Positions 16,389 to 25,142 of a stretch of DNA of 64,000 bases are shown one piece after another. Numbering within the stretch: the first letter of the stretch is position 1; every line of letters starts with the position of its first letter. Source of the stretch: an uncultured Pseudomonas sp. (GTDB taxonomy: Bacteria > Pseudomonadota > Gammaproteobacteria > Pseudomonadales > Pseudomonadaceae); the NCBI GenBank assembly GCA_943912755.1, contig CALTWF010000003.1, forward strand, positions 79,877 through 143,876. The letters are read 5' to 3'. Position numbers and translations under genes: made by a program. Under the pieces are notes generated by a model, which saw only the letters and a list, made by a program, of their open reading frames with translations, ran no database searches and was not told the origin of the DNA.

Positions 16389-17045
16389 ATGTTTTTCCAG
16401 AACGCCCTGGACTTCCTGCCCATTCTGTTGAGTGGCGCGGTGGTCACCGTGCAGGTCACGATCGCCTCGTTCCTGCTCAGCTCGCTCATCGGCCTGGCCT
16501 TCGCCCTGATGATGGTGTCGAAGGTGCGCGCCATCGCCCTGTTCGGCATCACCGTGGTCAACATCATCCGCGGCCTGCCGATCATCGTGCAGCTGTTCTA
16601 CATCTACTTCGTCCTGCCGGAATTCGGCGTGCAGCTCAGCGCCCTGCAGGCCGGCATCATCGGCCTGGGCATCGCCTATTCGGCGTACCAGGCAGAGAAC
16701 TTCCGCGCCGGCATCCAGGCCATCCAGCAAGGCCAGATAGAGGCCGCCGAATCCATCGGCATGCGCGGGCCGATGATCATGCGCCGGGTCATCCTGCCGC
16801 AGGCCTTCCGCATCGCCCTGCCGCCCTATGGCAACACCCTGGTGATGATGCTCAAGGACTCCTCGCTGGTCTCGACCATCACCGTCGCGGAAATGACCCG
16901 CGCCGGCCAGCTGATCGCCTCCTCGACCTTCGAGAACATGACCGTCTACACCCTGGTGGCCCTGCTCTACCTGGCCCTGAGCCTGCCGCTGTCGTATGCC
17001 CTGCGCCGCCTCGAAGCGCGGATCGCCACGAGGAAAACCGCATGA
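16389..17045 (+). CDS. Amino-acid ABC transporter permease (HisM/GlnP type)
   Basis: The 218-residue protein has about five transmembrane helices and the permease EAA loop (about residues 117-148: EAAESIGMRGPMIMRRVILPQ), which contacts the ATPase. The N-terminal ILLSGAVVTVQVTIASFLLSSLIGLAFALMM is typical of polar-amino-acid permeases. Only one permease is encoded, so the transporter would use a homodimer or have a partner elsewhere. Its last codons overlap the start of the ATPase gene by four bases (ATGA), showing translational coupling. Confidence 0.92.
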   Translation: MFFQNALDFLPILLSGAVVTVQVTIASFLLSSLIGLAFALMMVSKVRAIALFGITVVNIIRGLPIIVQLFYIYFVLPEFGVQLSALQAGIIGLGIAYSAYQAENFRAGIQAIQQGQIEAAESIGMRGPMIMRRVILPQAFRIALPPYGNTLVMMLKDSSLVSTITVAEMTRAGQLIASSTFENMTVYTLVALLYLALSLPLSYALRRLEARIATRKTA

Positions 17046-17785
17046 TCAGCATCAAGTCCCTGCACAAAAGCTACGGCAGCACCCGGGTGCTGGAAGGCAT
17101 CGACCTGAACGTGGAAAGCGGTCAGGTGGTGTGCCTGATCGGGCCTTCCGGCTCGGGTAAATCGACCTTGCTGCGCTGCATCAACGGCCTGGAGACCTAT
17201 GAGGGTGGCGACATCCTGGTGGGCAGCGAGCGGGTCGACCGCCACGCGAAGACCATCCACGAGATCCGCACCCAGGTGGCGATGGTGTTCCAGCGCTTCA
17301 ACCTGTTCCCCCACCGCACCGCGCTGCAGAACGTGATGGAGGGCCCGGTCTATGTGAAGAAGGAGCACCCGGACGCCGCCCGCGAGCATGCCCGTGCGCT
17401 ACTGGAAAAAGTCGGCCTGAGCCACCGCATGGACGCCTACCCGGACGAGCTGTCCGGCGGCCAGCAGCAGCGCGTGGCGATCGCCCGCGCCCTGGCCATG
17501 CGGCCCAAGGCGATCCTGTTCGATGAACCGACCTCGGCCCTCGACCCCGAACTGGTCGGCGAGGTGCTGACGGTGATGCGCACCCTGGCGGCGGAAGGCA
17601 TGACCATGGTGGTGGTCACCCACGAGATGGGCTTTGCCCGCGAGGTGGCCGACAAGGTCTGCTTCCTCTATGGCGGGCGCATCGTCGAAGAAGGCGCGGC
17701 GCGGGATGTACTCGGTGCGCCGCAGCAGCCGCGTACCCAGGAATTCCTCCGGCGCCTGCTGAATACCGAAGGGGGCCAGGCATGA
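17042..17785 (+). CDS. Amino-acid ABC transporter ATP-binding protein
   Basis: The 247-residue ATPase shows Walker A GPSGSGKST (residues 35-43), Q-loop (AMVFQRFNLFPH), signature LSGGQQQR, Walker B AILFDEPTSALDPE and the H-loop VVVTHEMGF. It is a typical GlnQ/HisP-type subunit powering import of polar amino acids or amines. It overlaps the permease upstream and the FAD oxidoreductase downstream by four bases each, so the three products should be made together. The direct coupling of ATPase to an oxidase gene argues that the imported compound is the oxidase substrate. Confidence 0.94.
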   Translation: MISIKSLHKSYGSTRVLEGIDLNVESGQVVCLIGPSGSGKSTLLRCINGLETYEGGDILVGSERVDRHAKTIHEIRTQVAMVFQRFNLFPHRTALQNVMEGPVYVKKEHPDAAREHARALLEKVGLSHRMDAYPDELSGGQQQRVAIARALAMRPKAILFDEPTSALDPELVGEVLTVMRTLAAEGMTMVVVTHEMGFAREVADKVCFLYGGRIVEEGAARDVLGAPQQPRTQEFLRRLLNTEGGQA

Positions 17786-19059
17786 ACCTGCCCCTGCCAC
17801 CTTCGCTCTGGGCGGCTACCGCGATCGCCGCTCCGGCAACACCGCCATTGCAGGACAACCTGCGGGTCGACGTGGCCGTGGTCGGCGCCGGCTACACCGG
17901 CCTGGTCACCGCCCTGCACCTGGCCCGCGGCGGTGCCCGGGTCTGCGTGCTGGACGCCGGCGAACCCGGCTGGGGCGCCTCCGGGCGCAACGGCGGCCAG
18001 GTGATTCCCGGACTCAAGCATGACCCCGATGAGCTGCGCAGGATGTTCGGCGGCGAGCGTGCCGAACGCCTGATCGATGTGGTCGGGCATGCCGCCGACA
18101 GCGTCTTCGAGTTGATCGAGCGCTACAACATCGACTGCGAAGCGACCCGCCACGGCTGGATCCAGCCGGCGGCCTCGCCCGCCGCCATGCGCGCCATCGA
18201 ACGCCGTGCGGGGCAGTGGCGACAACAGGGCGTGCCGGTGGAAATGCTCGACCAGGCCTGCGTCACCCGACGCATCGGCAGCACCGACTACCTGGGCGCC
18301 TGGGTCGACCCGCGCGCCGGCAGTGTGCAGCCGCTGAGCTACGCCCGCGGCCTGGCCCGCGCAGCGATCGCCGAGGGCGTGCAGGTGCATGGCCATAGCC
18401 GGGTCACCGACCTGCGCCGGGAAGACGGCCACTGGCAACTGACCACCGACCGCCAGCACAGCGTGCGCGCCGAGCATGTGGTGCTCGCCACCAACGGCTA
18501 TACCGACAACCTGTGGCCCAGCCTGCGCCAGACGCTGCTGGCGGCCAACAGCTTCATCGTCGCCACCCGGCCCCTGCCGGACGCATTGAGACGCAGCGTG
18601 TTGCCGGGGGGAGAAGTCTGTTCCGATGCCCGCCGACTGCTCCTGTACTTCAAGCAGGACGCCAGTGGCCGCCTGTTGCTCGGCGGTCGCGGGCCCTTTG
18701 CCGAACCGCGATCGGCAGCGGACTGGAATCATCTCAAGCGCTCGATGCTCGGGCTGTTCCCGCAGTTGAACGGCGTCGAGTTCGAATACCAGTGGGCCGG
18801 CCGTGTCGCCCTGACCCAGGACTTCATGCCACGCCTGCACGAACCGGCGCCGAACCTGAGCATCCTGCTCGGCTACAACGGCCGTGGCATCGCCATGGCC
18901 AGCACCCTGGGCCGGCATCTGGCGCAGCGCCTGCTCGGCAAGGAACAGGACTTCCCGTTTCCCGTGTCGCCGATCCGGCCCATTCCCTTCCACGGCCTGC
19001 AGCGCCTCTACCTGGGCGTCGGCATCGCCTGGTACCGGCTGCTGGACGCCGTTTTCTGA
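17782..19059 (+). CDS. FAD-dependent amine/amino-acid oxidoreductase (DAO family, PuuB-like)
   Basis: The 425-residue protein has the Rossmann FAD motif VVGAGYTGLVTALHLA (about residues 34-49) and the family motif GWGASGRNGGQVIPG near residue 64, seen in gamma-glutamylputrescine oxidase and related DAO enzymes. The C-terminal half contains GRGPFAEP, WAGRVALTQDFMPR and the closing FAD-binding LGYNGRGIAMAS. Such enzymes oxidise a secondary amine or amino group and release an aldehyde or keto acid and an amine. There is no signal peptide. It is coupled to the ABC transporter and followed by a cupin. The substrate is unknown. Confidence 0.9.
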   Translation: MNLPLPPSLWAATAIAAPATPPLQDNLRVDVAVVGAGYTGLVTALHLARGGARVCVLDAGEPGWGASGRNGGQVIPGLKHDPDELRRMFGGERAERLIDVVGHAADSVFELIERYNIDCEATRHGWIQPAASPAAMRAIERRAGQWRQQGVPVEMLDQACVTRRIGSTDYLGAWVDPRAGSVQPLSYARGLARAAIAEGVQVHGHSRVTDLRREDGHWQLTTDRQHSVRAEHVVLATNGYTDNLWPSLRQTLLAANSFIVATRPLPDALRRSVLPGGEVCSDARRLLLYFKQDASGRLLLGGRGPFAEPRSAADWNHLKRSMLGLFPQLNGVEFEYQWAGRVALTQDFMPRLHEPAPNLSILLGYNGRGIAMASTLGRHLAQRLLGKEQDFPFPVSPIRPIPFHGLQRLYLGVGIAWYRLLDAVF

Positions 19060-19076
19060 CTTGAGGAGATCACTCG

Positions 19077-19412
19077 ATGAACCCCGTCGTTTTACCCGCC
19101 GTCACCGAACAGCAGTTCAGCGCACCGGCGCCGGTAGGTGATTCCACTGCCCACAGCCGCAGTGCTGGCCAGCACCGCCTGCACGGCGCCAACGCTGAAA
19201 CCGGGATCTGGGAATGCACCCCCGGCAGTTTCCGTCGCGGCGTCAAGGAAGCGGAATACAGCTACATCATCAGTGGCGAAGGCAGTTTTACCCCCGATGG
19301 CGGCGAGCCGCTGGAATTCCGTGCCGGCGACAGCCTGTGCTTTCCACCGGACAGCCAGGGCACCTGGACCATCCGCCAGACCGTGCGCAAGAGCTATGTG
19401 ATCTTTGGCTGA
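19077..19412 (+). CDS. Cupin domain protein, DUF861-like
   Basis: This 111-residue protein has a single small beta-barrel cupin. The two half motifs are recognisable in IWECTPGSFRRGVKEAEYSYIISGEGSF and GDSLCFPPDSQGTWTIRQTVRK, as in DUF861/ureidoglycine-aminohydrolase-like cupins. The metal-binding histidines of the first motif are poor, so catalysis is uncertain and ligand binding is possible. It lies 17 bp after the FAD oxidoreductase, with AGGAG before the ATG, and probably ends the operon. Similar small cupins often accompany DAO-type oxidoreductases in amine catabolism, from memory. Confidence 0.85.
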   Translation: MNPVVLPAVTEQQFSAPAPVGDSTAHSRSAGQHRLHGANAETGIWECTPGSFRRGVKEAEYSYIISGEGSFTPDGGEPLEFRAGDSLCFPPDSQGTWTIRQTVRKSYVIFG

Positions 19413-19435
19413 AGCGGTTTGCCGGGCACCGTAGA

Positions 19436-19459
19436 ATGGCGGGCAATTTCCTGCCCGCT
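19436..19459. repeat. Inverted repeat before the MocR-type regulator gene
   Basis: The arms cgggca and tgcccg surround atttcc between the cupin stop and the regulator start. It could be the operon terminator or an operator for the regulator. No T tract follows. Confidence 0.4.
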
Positions 19460-19478
19460 CACGGACGACAGCAGACCA

Positions 19479-20957
19479 ATGTTCAAGACCGCTCAATTGG
19501 AATCGGTGAAGGCCTGGATCAGCGACCCGACCCATGCCGCACAATCCCTGCATGTACGCATCCAGCGCGCCATTCGCCAGCTGATCCTCGATGGCGCGCT
19601 GGCGGCGGGCAAGCCGCTGCCGGCCACGCGGCCGCTGGCCAGCTCCCTCGGCGTGTCGCGGGACACCGTGGAAGCGGCCTACAGCCAGTTGCATGCCGAA
19701 GGCTTCATCGAGCGCCGGGTCGGCAGTGGCAGTTTCGTCTCGGAGCGCATCCGCCACCTGCCTTCGCGCACGCAATCGCGCGCGAAGGCCGGCACTGTGC
19801 AAGCCGAGCTGAGCCGCCGGGGCGCCGCGCTGTTTCGCGACGGCGGCGTGAACAACTTCCAGTACCCTCGCCCCTTTGCCCCGGGCGTCGCCGAAACGCG
19901 CAACTTCCCCCTGCCGATCTGGGAGCGGCTTGAGCGCCAGGTCGTCAAGGAACACGGCACCCGGGCCCTGCTGCACAGCGCACCACAAGGCATGGAAGTG
20001 CTGCGCAGCGCGATCGCCGACTACCTCAATCTCGAACGCGGGGCCCAGGCCAGCGCTGACCGCGTGCTGATCCTGACCAGCTCGCAGCAGGCGCTCGGTC
20101 TATGTGCCCAGGTGCTGATGGATCCCGGCGAGCGGGTGCTGGTGGAGGACCCGATGTACCACGGCGCGCGAAAGGCCATCGATGCCGCCGGCCTGCTGAG
20201 CGTGGCCATCCCCGTCGACGGGCACGGCTTGCAGGTCGAGGGCCTGGCCGAACGGGGCGCCGATGCCCGGGCGGTATTTCTCACTCCGTCGCACCAGTTT
20301 CCCAGCGGCACCACGCTGTCCCTCGACCGGCGCCTGGCCGTGATCGAATGGGCGCGGCAACGGCACGCCTGGATCATCGAGGACGATTACGATAGCGAGT
20401 TCCACTACGAAGGCCGGCCCACCGCCTGCGTGCAGGGCCTCGACCGCCATGAGCGGACGCTGTACATCGGCACCTTCACCAAGTCCATGTTCCCTGGCTT
20501 GCGCATCGGCTACATGGTCCTGCCGCCGCAACTGGTCGCACCGATGACGGCGGCGCGCACCCTGCAGGACGGACACAGCCCTTCACTCTCGCAACTGACC
20601 CTGGCGCGCTTTATTGAAGGCGGCCATCTCGGCGCCCATGTGCGCACCATGCGCTCGCTCTACGCGGCGCGCCGGGACATCCTCGCCGAGCTGCTGGACA
20701 CCCAGCTGTCCGACTTCCTCATCCCGCGCCTGCCCGCAGGCGGCATGCAGATGCCCTGCTTGTTTACCCGGCCAATGGATGAAAGGGCGCTGGTGCTAGC
20801 AGCCAGGGCGGTGGGCGTGGATCTGCTGGGCATGGGCAGCCTGTACGCCCAACCGCGCAACGACGTGGGTTTGCTGATGGGATTTGCAGCGCATACGCCA
20901 GCGGAATTGACGGCCGCAGTGAAAAGGCTGAAGAAGGTCATGGGCAAAATGGTCTGA
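19479..20957 (+). CDS. MocR/PdxR-family regulator: GntR wHTH fused to aminotransferase
   Basis: Starting at ATG 19479, the product has 492 residues. An N-terminal GntR-type winged helix (about residues 25-95: RAIRQLILDGALAAGKPLPATRPLASSLGVSRDTV) is joined to a fold-type I aminotransferase domain. The PLP lysine is in TFTKSMFPGLRIGYM (about residue 334), and the cofactor pocket includes EDDYDSEFHYEG. MocR proteins sense PLP-bound amino compounds, for example in GABA or taurine catabolism. It is co-directional with the cupin and likely controls this cluster together with the divergent IclR protein. An in-frame start 60 bases upstream is not needed. Confidence 0.92.
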   Translation: MFKTAQLESVKAWISDPTHAAQSLHVRIQRAIRQLILDGALAAGKPLPATRPLASSLGVSRDTVEAAYSQLHAEGFIERRVGSGSFVSERIRHLPSRTQSRAKAGTVQAELSRRGAALFRDGGVNNFQYPRPFAPGVAETRNFPLPIWERLERQVVKEHGTRALLHSAPQGMEVLRSAIADYLNLERGAQASADRVLILTSSQQALGLCAQVLMDPGERVLVEDPMYHGARKAIDAAGLLSVAIPVDGHGLQVEGLAERGADARAVFLTPSHQFPSGTTLSLDRRLAVIEWARQRHAWIIEDDYDSEFHYEGRPTACVQGLDRHERTLYIGTFTKSMFPGLRIGYMVLPPQLVAPMTAARTLQDGHSPSLSQLTLARFIEGGHLGAHVRTMRSLYAARRDILAELLDTQLSDFLIPRLPAGGMQMPCLFTRPMDERALVLAARAVGVDLLGMGSLYAQPRNDVGLLMGFAAHTPAELTAAVKRLKKVMGKMV

Positions 20958-21058
20958 TCCACGCATGTAAATTGGTCGGTCAAATCAGGCCATTCGCACT
21001 CTATAAATCGCTCCCAGGCAGTCGCTCGTTCCGATCGGCTCGAACAGGAGCTTTACCC

Positions 21059-21529
21059 ATGGCAGCAGAACAACAATCGATAACGGTTCGCCCCTTGGCA
21101 CAGGGGGATCTGGAGCAGTGGTGCGAATACTGGAGCGCCTACCAGGTCTTCTACAGAGTGGACCTGGGCATGGACATCACCCGGCTTACCTGGGAGCGCT
21201 TCTTCGATCCCAGGGAGCCGGTGCACTGTGCCGTCGCGGCGGACGGCGAACGGATCTACGGTTTCGTGCACTACGTGTTCCACCGCTCCACCTGGGGCCG
21301 GAAAGACTTCTGCTACCTCGAAGATCTGTACGTCTGCCCGAGCGCGCGCGGGCGGATGATCGGCAAGCAACTGATCGAATACGTCCAGGGCCAGGCGCGG
21401 GAAAAAGCCTGCGAGCGGCTGTACTGGCACACCCAGGAAAGCAACCGCACGGCGCAGCGGCTGTATGACTGGATCGCGGAAAAGCCGGGGGTGATCGAGT
21501 ATCGGATGGGGCTGGCTCCGGAGAAGTAA
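21059..21529 (+). CDS. GNAT family N-acetyltransferase
   Basis: Chosen start ATG 21059 follows CAGGAG and gives 156 residues. The GNAT fold is visible as an N-terminal ITVRPLAQGDLEQW, the central EDLYVCPSARGRMIGKQLIEYV (motif A, acetyl-CoA pyrophosphate loop about residues 92-113) and the C-terminal ESNRTAQRLYDWIAEKPGVIEYRM. Acceptor unknown. It ends just before a REPIN, suggesting the end of the accessory cluster's rightward transcription. It may detoxify an amine from the catabolic pathway, but that link is only by location. Confidence 0.88.
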   Translation: MAAEQQSITVRPLAQGDLEQWCEYWSAYQVFYRVDLGMDITRLTWERFFDPREPVHCAVAADGERIYGFVHYVFHRSTWGRKDFCYLEDLYVCPSARGRMIGKQLIEYVQGQAREKACERLYWHTQESNRTAQRLYDWIAEKPGVIEYRMGLAPEK

Positions 21530-21560
21530 CCCGAAGCCTGATGATTCATTGGCAGTCCCG

Positions 21561-21660
21561 GCCTTATCGCTGGCAAGCCAGCTCCCACAGGGGCAGTGCC
21601 GTGCACAGCCCCTGTGGCTGGTCCAGAAAACCCTGTGGGAGCCGGCTTGCCGGCGATGAG
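21561..21660. repeat. REPIN: second copy, arms partly diverged
   Basis: The left arm (21561-21590) and right arm (21631-21660) are imperfect reverse complements of the REP sequence seen at 5938-6013. The right arm carries gccggcttgccggc where the first copy has gctggcttgccagc, so its own inner palindrome is preserved. It lies between the convergent acetyltransferase and TonB-receptor genes and can terminate both. Confidence 0.85.
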
Positions 21661-21695
21661 GTCAGCAGTAGCACATGAGATTTCGTGGCCTGAAA

Positions 21696-24098
21696 TCAGA
21701 AATCCCCGCGCAACGACACCATGTAGCTGCGCGGCGCACCGTAGGTGGTGCCGCGGGTCCAGTAGCCGGTCGAGTCGAAGTACTTGCGGTCCAGCAGGTT
21801 GTCGATATCAACGCCCACCGTCCAGTTCTGGTCGACCTTGTACGCCGCACGGGCATCGAACAGCGCACGGCCGCTGTTGCTCACGCCGTTGTAGGCGTCG
21901 TAGTAGGAGTTCTGCGCGGAAACGCCGCCCCCCACACTGAAGCGACTCCACTCACCCGGCAGGGTGTAGTTGGCGTTGGCCCGCAGCATGTGCTTCGGCG
22001 TTTGCGCGGAGATCGGCCCGCCATCCTGGGAACTGGTGGTGTTGAAGGTATAACCCGCCGCCACTTGCAGACCCGGCAGCACTTCGCCACTGGCCTCGGC
22101 TTCGAAGCCCTTGCTGCGGTTGATGCCATCGCTGTTCAGGTAGCAGCGTCCGGCGACATCCTGCGGGCATTTTCCGGTGTTCTCGTAGTCCCGCGCGGCA
22201 ACGTCTTCCTGCTCGATGTAGAACACCGCGAAGGAAACGTTCAGGCGCTTGTCGAGCAGTTCGCCCTTGATCCCGGTTTCGTAGTTGGAGCCGATGGCCG
22301 GGTCGAGCATGCCGCCGCTGGCGGTACGGTAGCTGGCCTGGGGCATGAAGATATCGGCGTAGCTGGCGTACCACGACCAGTTCTGATCGAGGTCGTAGAT
22401 GGCACCGACGAAGGGCGTGAATTCGTGCCGTTGCTCGTTGGTAGTGACCAGGTCGCCGTTCCAGGCCTCGGTCTTGTACCAGCTCAGGCGCGCGCCGAGC
22501 ACCAGGCTCAGGTCCTCGGTCATGTGCAGCCGGGCATTCAGGTAGGTGCCGTAGCGGGTATCGATGGTGTCGTCCTTGGCATCCCAGGCAGGTCGGGCGG
22601 GCTCGGCGAACAGGTGGTGATCGGGGTCGAAGACGTTTAGCGGCAGCGGCGTGGACAGGCGCGCCGTCGCGTCCTTGTCGTTCATCTTGCGCTTCGACCA
22701 GTTGGCCCCCAGCGACACCTGGTGGCTCAGCCCGAAGGCTTCGAAGTCACCGTCGAGGTGGCCATCGATGGCATTGGCGGTGACATCGAACTTGTGGAAG
22801 CTGGTGCCGGAAATCATCGGCCCGGTCGGACTGCCGTACTCCAGGGTGTCATCCGCGCTCCACTCGATGGCGCTGCGGTTGAAGCCGCTTTCGGAATGGG
22901 ATACGGCGAGCTTGCTGCTCCAGTTTTCGTTGAAGCGATGGCTGAGGTCGGCAAACACCTCATCGGTGTGCGTCTGCAGTTTCGCCCAGTCCTGGCCGAG
23001 GAAAGTCGAGCGCTTGAGGTGAGGGTTGCTGCCATCGGGGTTGTTCGGCAGGCCGAGGACGCTGTAGCCGTCGATGCGCGAGGTCTGACGGCGCAGTCCC
23101 ACGGCTACGGTGGTAGCGTCGCTCAGGTCGCCTTCGACGATGCCGTACAGCAGCGGTCGCTTGCTCTCGGTAACGTCGATGAACGAGTGCTTGTCCTCGT
23201 AGGACGCAACCATGCGCCCACGCAGGGTGCCTTCGCTGTTCAGCTTGCCGCTGGCATCCAGATCGAGGCGGTAGTTGTCCCAGGAACCGGCGCGGGTGGT
23301 GACGGAAAAACGCGGCTCGACGGTCGGGCGCTTGCGTACCAGGTTCACCGCACCGCCCGGACCGCCCGCCCCCACCAACAGGCCGGCAGCACCGCGCAGG
23401 ACTTCGACGCGATCGAACATCGCCATGTCCGGAATCATCCAGCCGGTGTAGGCGAACGCCTGCCCGGCCACGCCATCGACCATGTAGCTGTCATCGGTCA
23501 GGTCGAAGCCACGGGAGCTGAAGTGGTTGTTGCCGTAGCCACGGTTGGCGCGGGTGATGCCGGGAGTCTGGGCCATCACCTGGTCCAGGGACACCAGGTT
23601 CTTGTCGTCCATCAGCTTGCGGGTGACCACGGTTACCGACTGCGGGGTGTTGCGCAGGGATTGTGCGGTCTTGCCGATGGTCACCGCGCCGGTGGTGTAG
23701 GACCCGCTACCTTCGGTGGTCTCGCCCAGGACGGTGCCGTTGATGCTGGTAGCGCCCAGCTCCATCGCGCCTTGGCTCTCGACCGCCGGCATCACGCTGA
23801 AACTGCCACTGCCGGTGACGATCACCTGCAACCGGCTACCCGCCAGCGCCTGCTGCAACGCCTGCACCACGCTCATTTCGCCACGGATCGCCGGGGCCTG
23901 TTTGCCCGCCACCAGCGCGGGGTCCAGGGAAATCACCTGGCCGCTCTGCCGGGCAATCGCGTTCAGGGTGTGCGCCAGGCTGGCAGCCGGCAGGTCGAAA
24001 CGCAGCAGCTGTTGCTGCTGGGATCCTTCGGCCCGGGCGAAGGCCGTGGGCGCGGCGGCCAGGGCGATGGCAAGGGCGAGGGGCCAGGGTTTGAACAC
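21696..24098 (-). CDS. TonB-dependent siderophore receptor with N-terminal signalling domain (cassette A)
   Basis: The start is GTG 24098 (fMet-Phe-Lys-Pro) behind AGGAGAG, giving 800 residues. After the signal peptide comes an STN signalling domain (about residues 30-110), a plug (about 145-270: RNTPQSVTVVTRKLMDDKN, VEVLRGAAGLLVGAGGPGGAVNLV) and a 22-strand barrel ending in RSYMVSLRGDF with terminal Phe. STN-bearing receptors bind a ferric siderophore and pass a signal to a FecR protein. It lies 96 bp downstream of the fecR gene and the ECF sigma gene in the same direction. The siderophore cannot be named from sequence. Confidence 0.93.
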   Translation of the reverse strand: MFKPWPLALAIALAAAPTAFARAEGSQQQQLLRFDLPAASLAHTLNAIARQSGQVISLDPALVAGKQAPAIRGEMSVVQALQQALAGSRLQVIVTGSGSFSVMPAVESQGAMELGATSINGTVLGETTEGSGSYTTGAVTIGKTAQSLRNTPQSVTVVTRKLMDDKNLVSLDQVMAQTPGITRANRGYGNNHFSSRGFDLTDDSYMVDGVAGQAFAYTGWMIPDMAMFDRVEVLRGAAGLLVGAGGPGGAVNLVRKRPTVEPRFSVTTRAGSWDNYRLDLDASGKLNSEGTLRGRMVASYEDKHSFIDVTESKRPLLYGIVEGDLSDATTVAVGLRRQTSRIDGYSVLGLPNNPDGSNPHLKRSTFLGQDWAKLQTHTDEVFADLSHRFNENWSSKLAVSHSESGFNRSAIEWSADDTLEYGSPTGPMISGTSFHKFDVTANAIDGHLDGDFEAFGLSHQVSLGANWSKRKMNDKDATARLSTPLPLNVFDPDHHLFAEPARPAWDAKDDTIDTRYGTYLNARLHMTEDLSLVLGARLSWYKTEAWNGDLVTTNEQRHEFTPFVGAIYDLDQNWSWYASYADIFMPQASYRTASGGMLDPAIGSNYETGIKGELLDKRLNVSFAVFYIEQEDVAARDYENTGKCPQDVAGRCYLNSDGINRSKGFEAEASGEVLPGLQVAAGYTFNTTSSQDGGPISAQTPKHMLRANANYTLPGEWSRFSVGGGVSAQNSYYDAYNGVSNSGRALFDARAAYKVDQNWTVGVDIDNLLDRKYFDSTGYWTRGTTYGAPRSYMVSLRGDF

Positions 24099-24194
24099 GG
24101 GAACTCTCCTGATTGTGTTGGCGTTGTCAGGAGAGAGGTGCAACGAGCGCAAAAAACCGGACACGAATGAGAAAGATTTTTTCTTGCATCGGCG

Positions 24195-25142
24195 TCAGGG
24201 CGCGTCGATCAAGGTCAGCCAGGGCCCGTAGCGCTTGACCCGAATCGGCAGGGTTTCCGCCAGTGCGGCCAGGGTGCGGTCGCTGTCATCCAGGGGGAAC
24301 ACGCCCTGCACGCGCAAATCGCGGACCTGCGGGCTAACCCGGATAAAGCCGGAGCGGTATGGACGCAAGGCGTCGATCAGGGTCGCCAGGGATTCGTCGA
24401 TGATGCTCAGGCGGCCGTCGACCCAGTCGGCGCGGTAGGCCTGGCCGGGCGGTAGTGGCTCGATACGCTGCGGGTACAGCATCGCGGCCTGGCCCTCGGC
24501 CAGGTCCCTGCTTTCGCCGGTGGGCAACGAGGTACGGACCGCGTGCTCCAGCACCACTACGCGGGTGCTGTCCGCCAGTTGCTCGACCAGGAAACGCGTG
24601 CCCAGGGCACGGATATCGCCCTGGTCACTGCGCACGATAAACGGCCGCTCCGGGTCCGCAGCCACCTGGACCACCAGCGCGCCGCGATACAGGCGCAACA
24701 GCCGACGCTGGGCGGAGAAGTCGCAATCCACCGCGCTGTCCGCGTTCAGTTGCAGGCGGCTGCCATCATTCAGTGACACACTGCGGCGCTCGCCGGTACC
24801 GGTTCTCAGGTCCGCAAGCAGCGTGCGGCCGCTCTCGCTGTGTCCACCGAGCCACAGCCCGCCACCGAGCAGCCCCAGGCCGACGATACCCCGCAGTACC
24901 CCCCGGCGACCGGTTTCCGGTTGCAGCAAGGTGTCACGCAGCACTCCGGGCGCACGCCGGGCAACGTCGTAGTGCTTGCCAAGTCCACGTTGCAATTGCT
25001 CCCAGGCTGCGGCATTGGCCGGGCTCTGGCTCAGCCACGACTGAAAACTCGCCTGCTGCCTGGTGTCGTCGGGCCCCGAACGCAAGCGGACCATCCAGGC
25101 AATCGCCTCCTCCGCCACCGGGTCCAGCGCGTTGCGGCTCAT
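24195..25142 (-). CDS. FecR-family anti-sigma/sigma-regulator protein (cassette A)
   Basis: Start ATG 25142 overlaps the sigma-factor stop by four bases (ATGA), giving 315 residues. The N-terminal cytoplasmic part (about residues 1-80) carries the DUF4880 pattern FQSWLSQSPANAAAWEQL. One transmembrane helix (GVLRGIVGLGLLGGGLWLG) follows, then the periplasmic FecR domain (RLLRLYRGALVVQV, IRALGTRFLVEQ) and a C-terminal lobe (VQGVFPLDDSDRTLAALAETLPIRVK) that receives the signal from the receptor STN domain. It should control the sigma factor encoded upstream. Confidence 0.93.
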   Translation of the reverse strand: MSRNALDPVAEEAIAWMVRLRSGPDDTRQQASFQSWLSQSPANAAAWEQLQRGLGKHYDVARRAPGVLRDTLLQPETGRRGVLRGIVGLGLLGGGLWLGGHSESGRTLLADLRTGTGERRSVSLNDGSRLQLNADSAVDCDFSAQRRLLRLYRGALVVQVAADPERPFIVRSDQGDIRALGTRFLVEQLADSTRVVVLEHAVRTSLPTGESRDLAEGQAAMLYPQRIEPLPPGQAYRADWVDGRLSIIDESLATLIDALRPYRSGFIRVSPQVRDLRVQGVFPLDDSDRTLAALAETLPIRVKRYGPWLTLIDAP

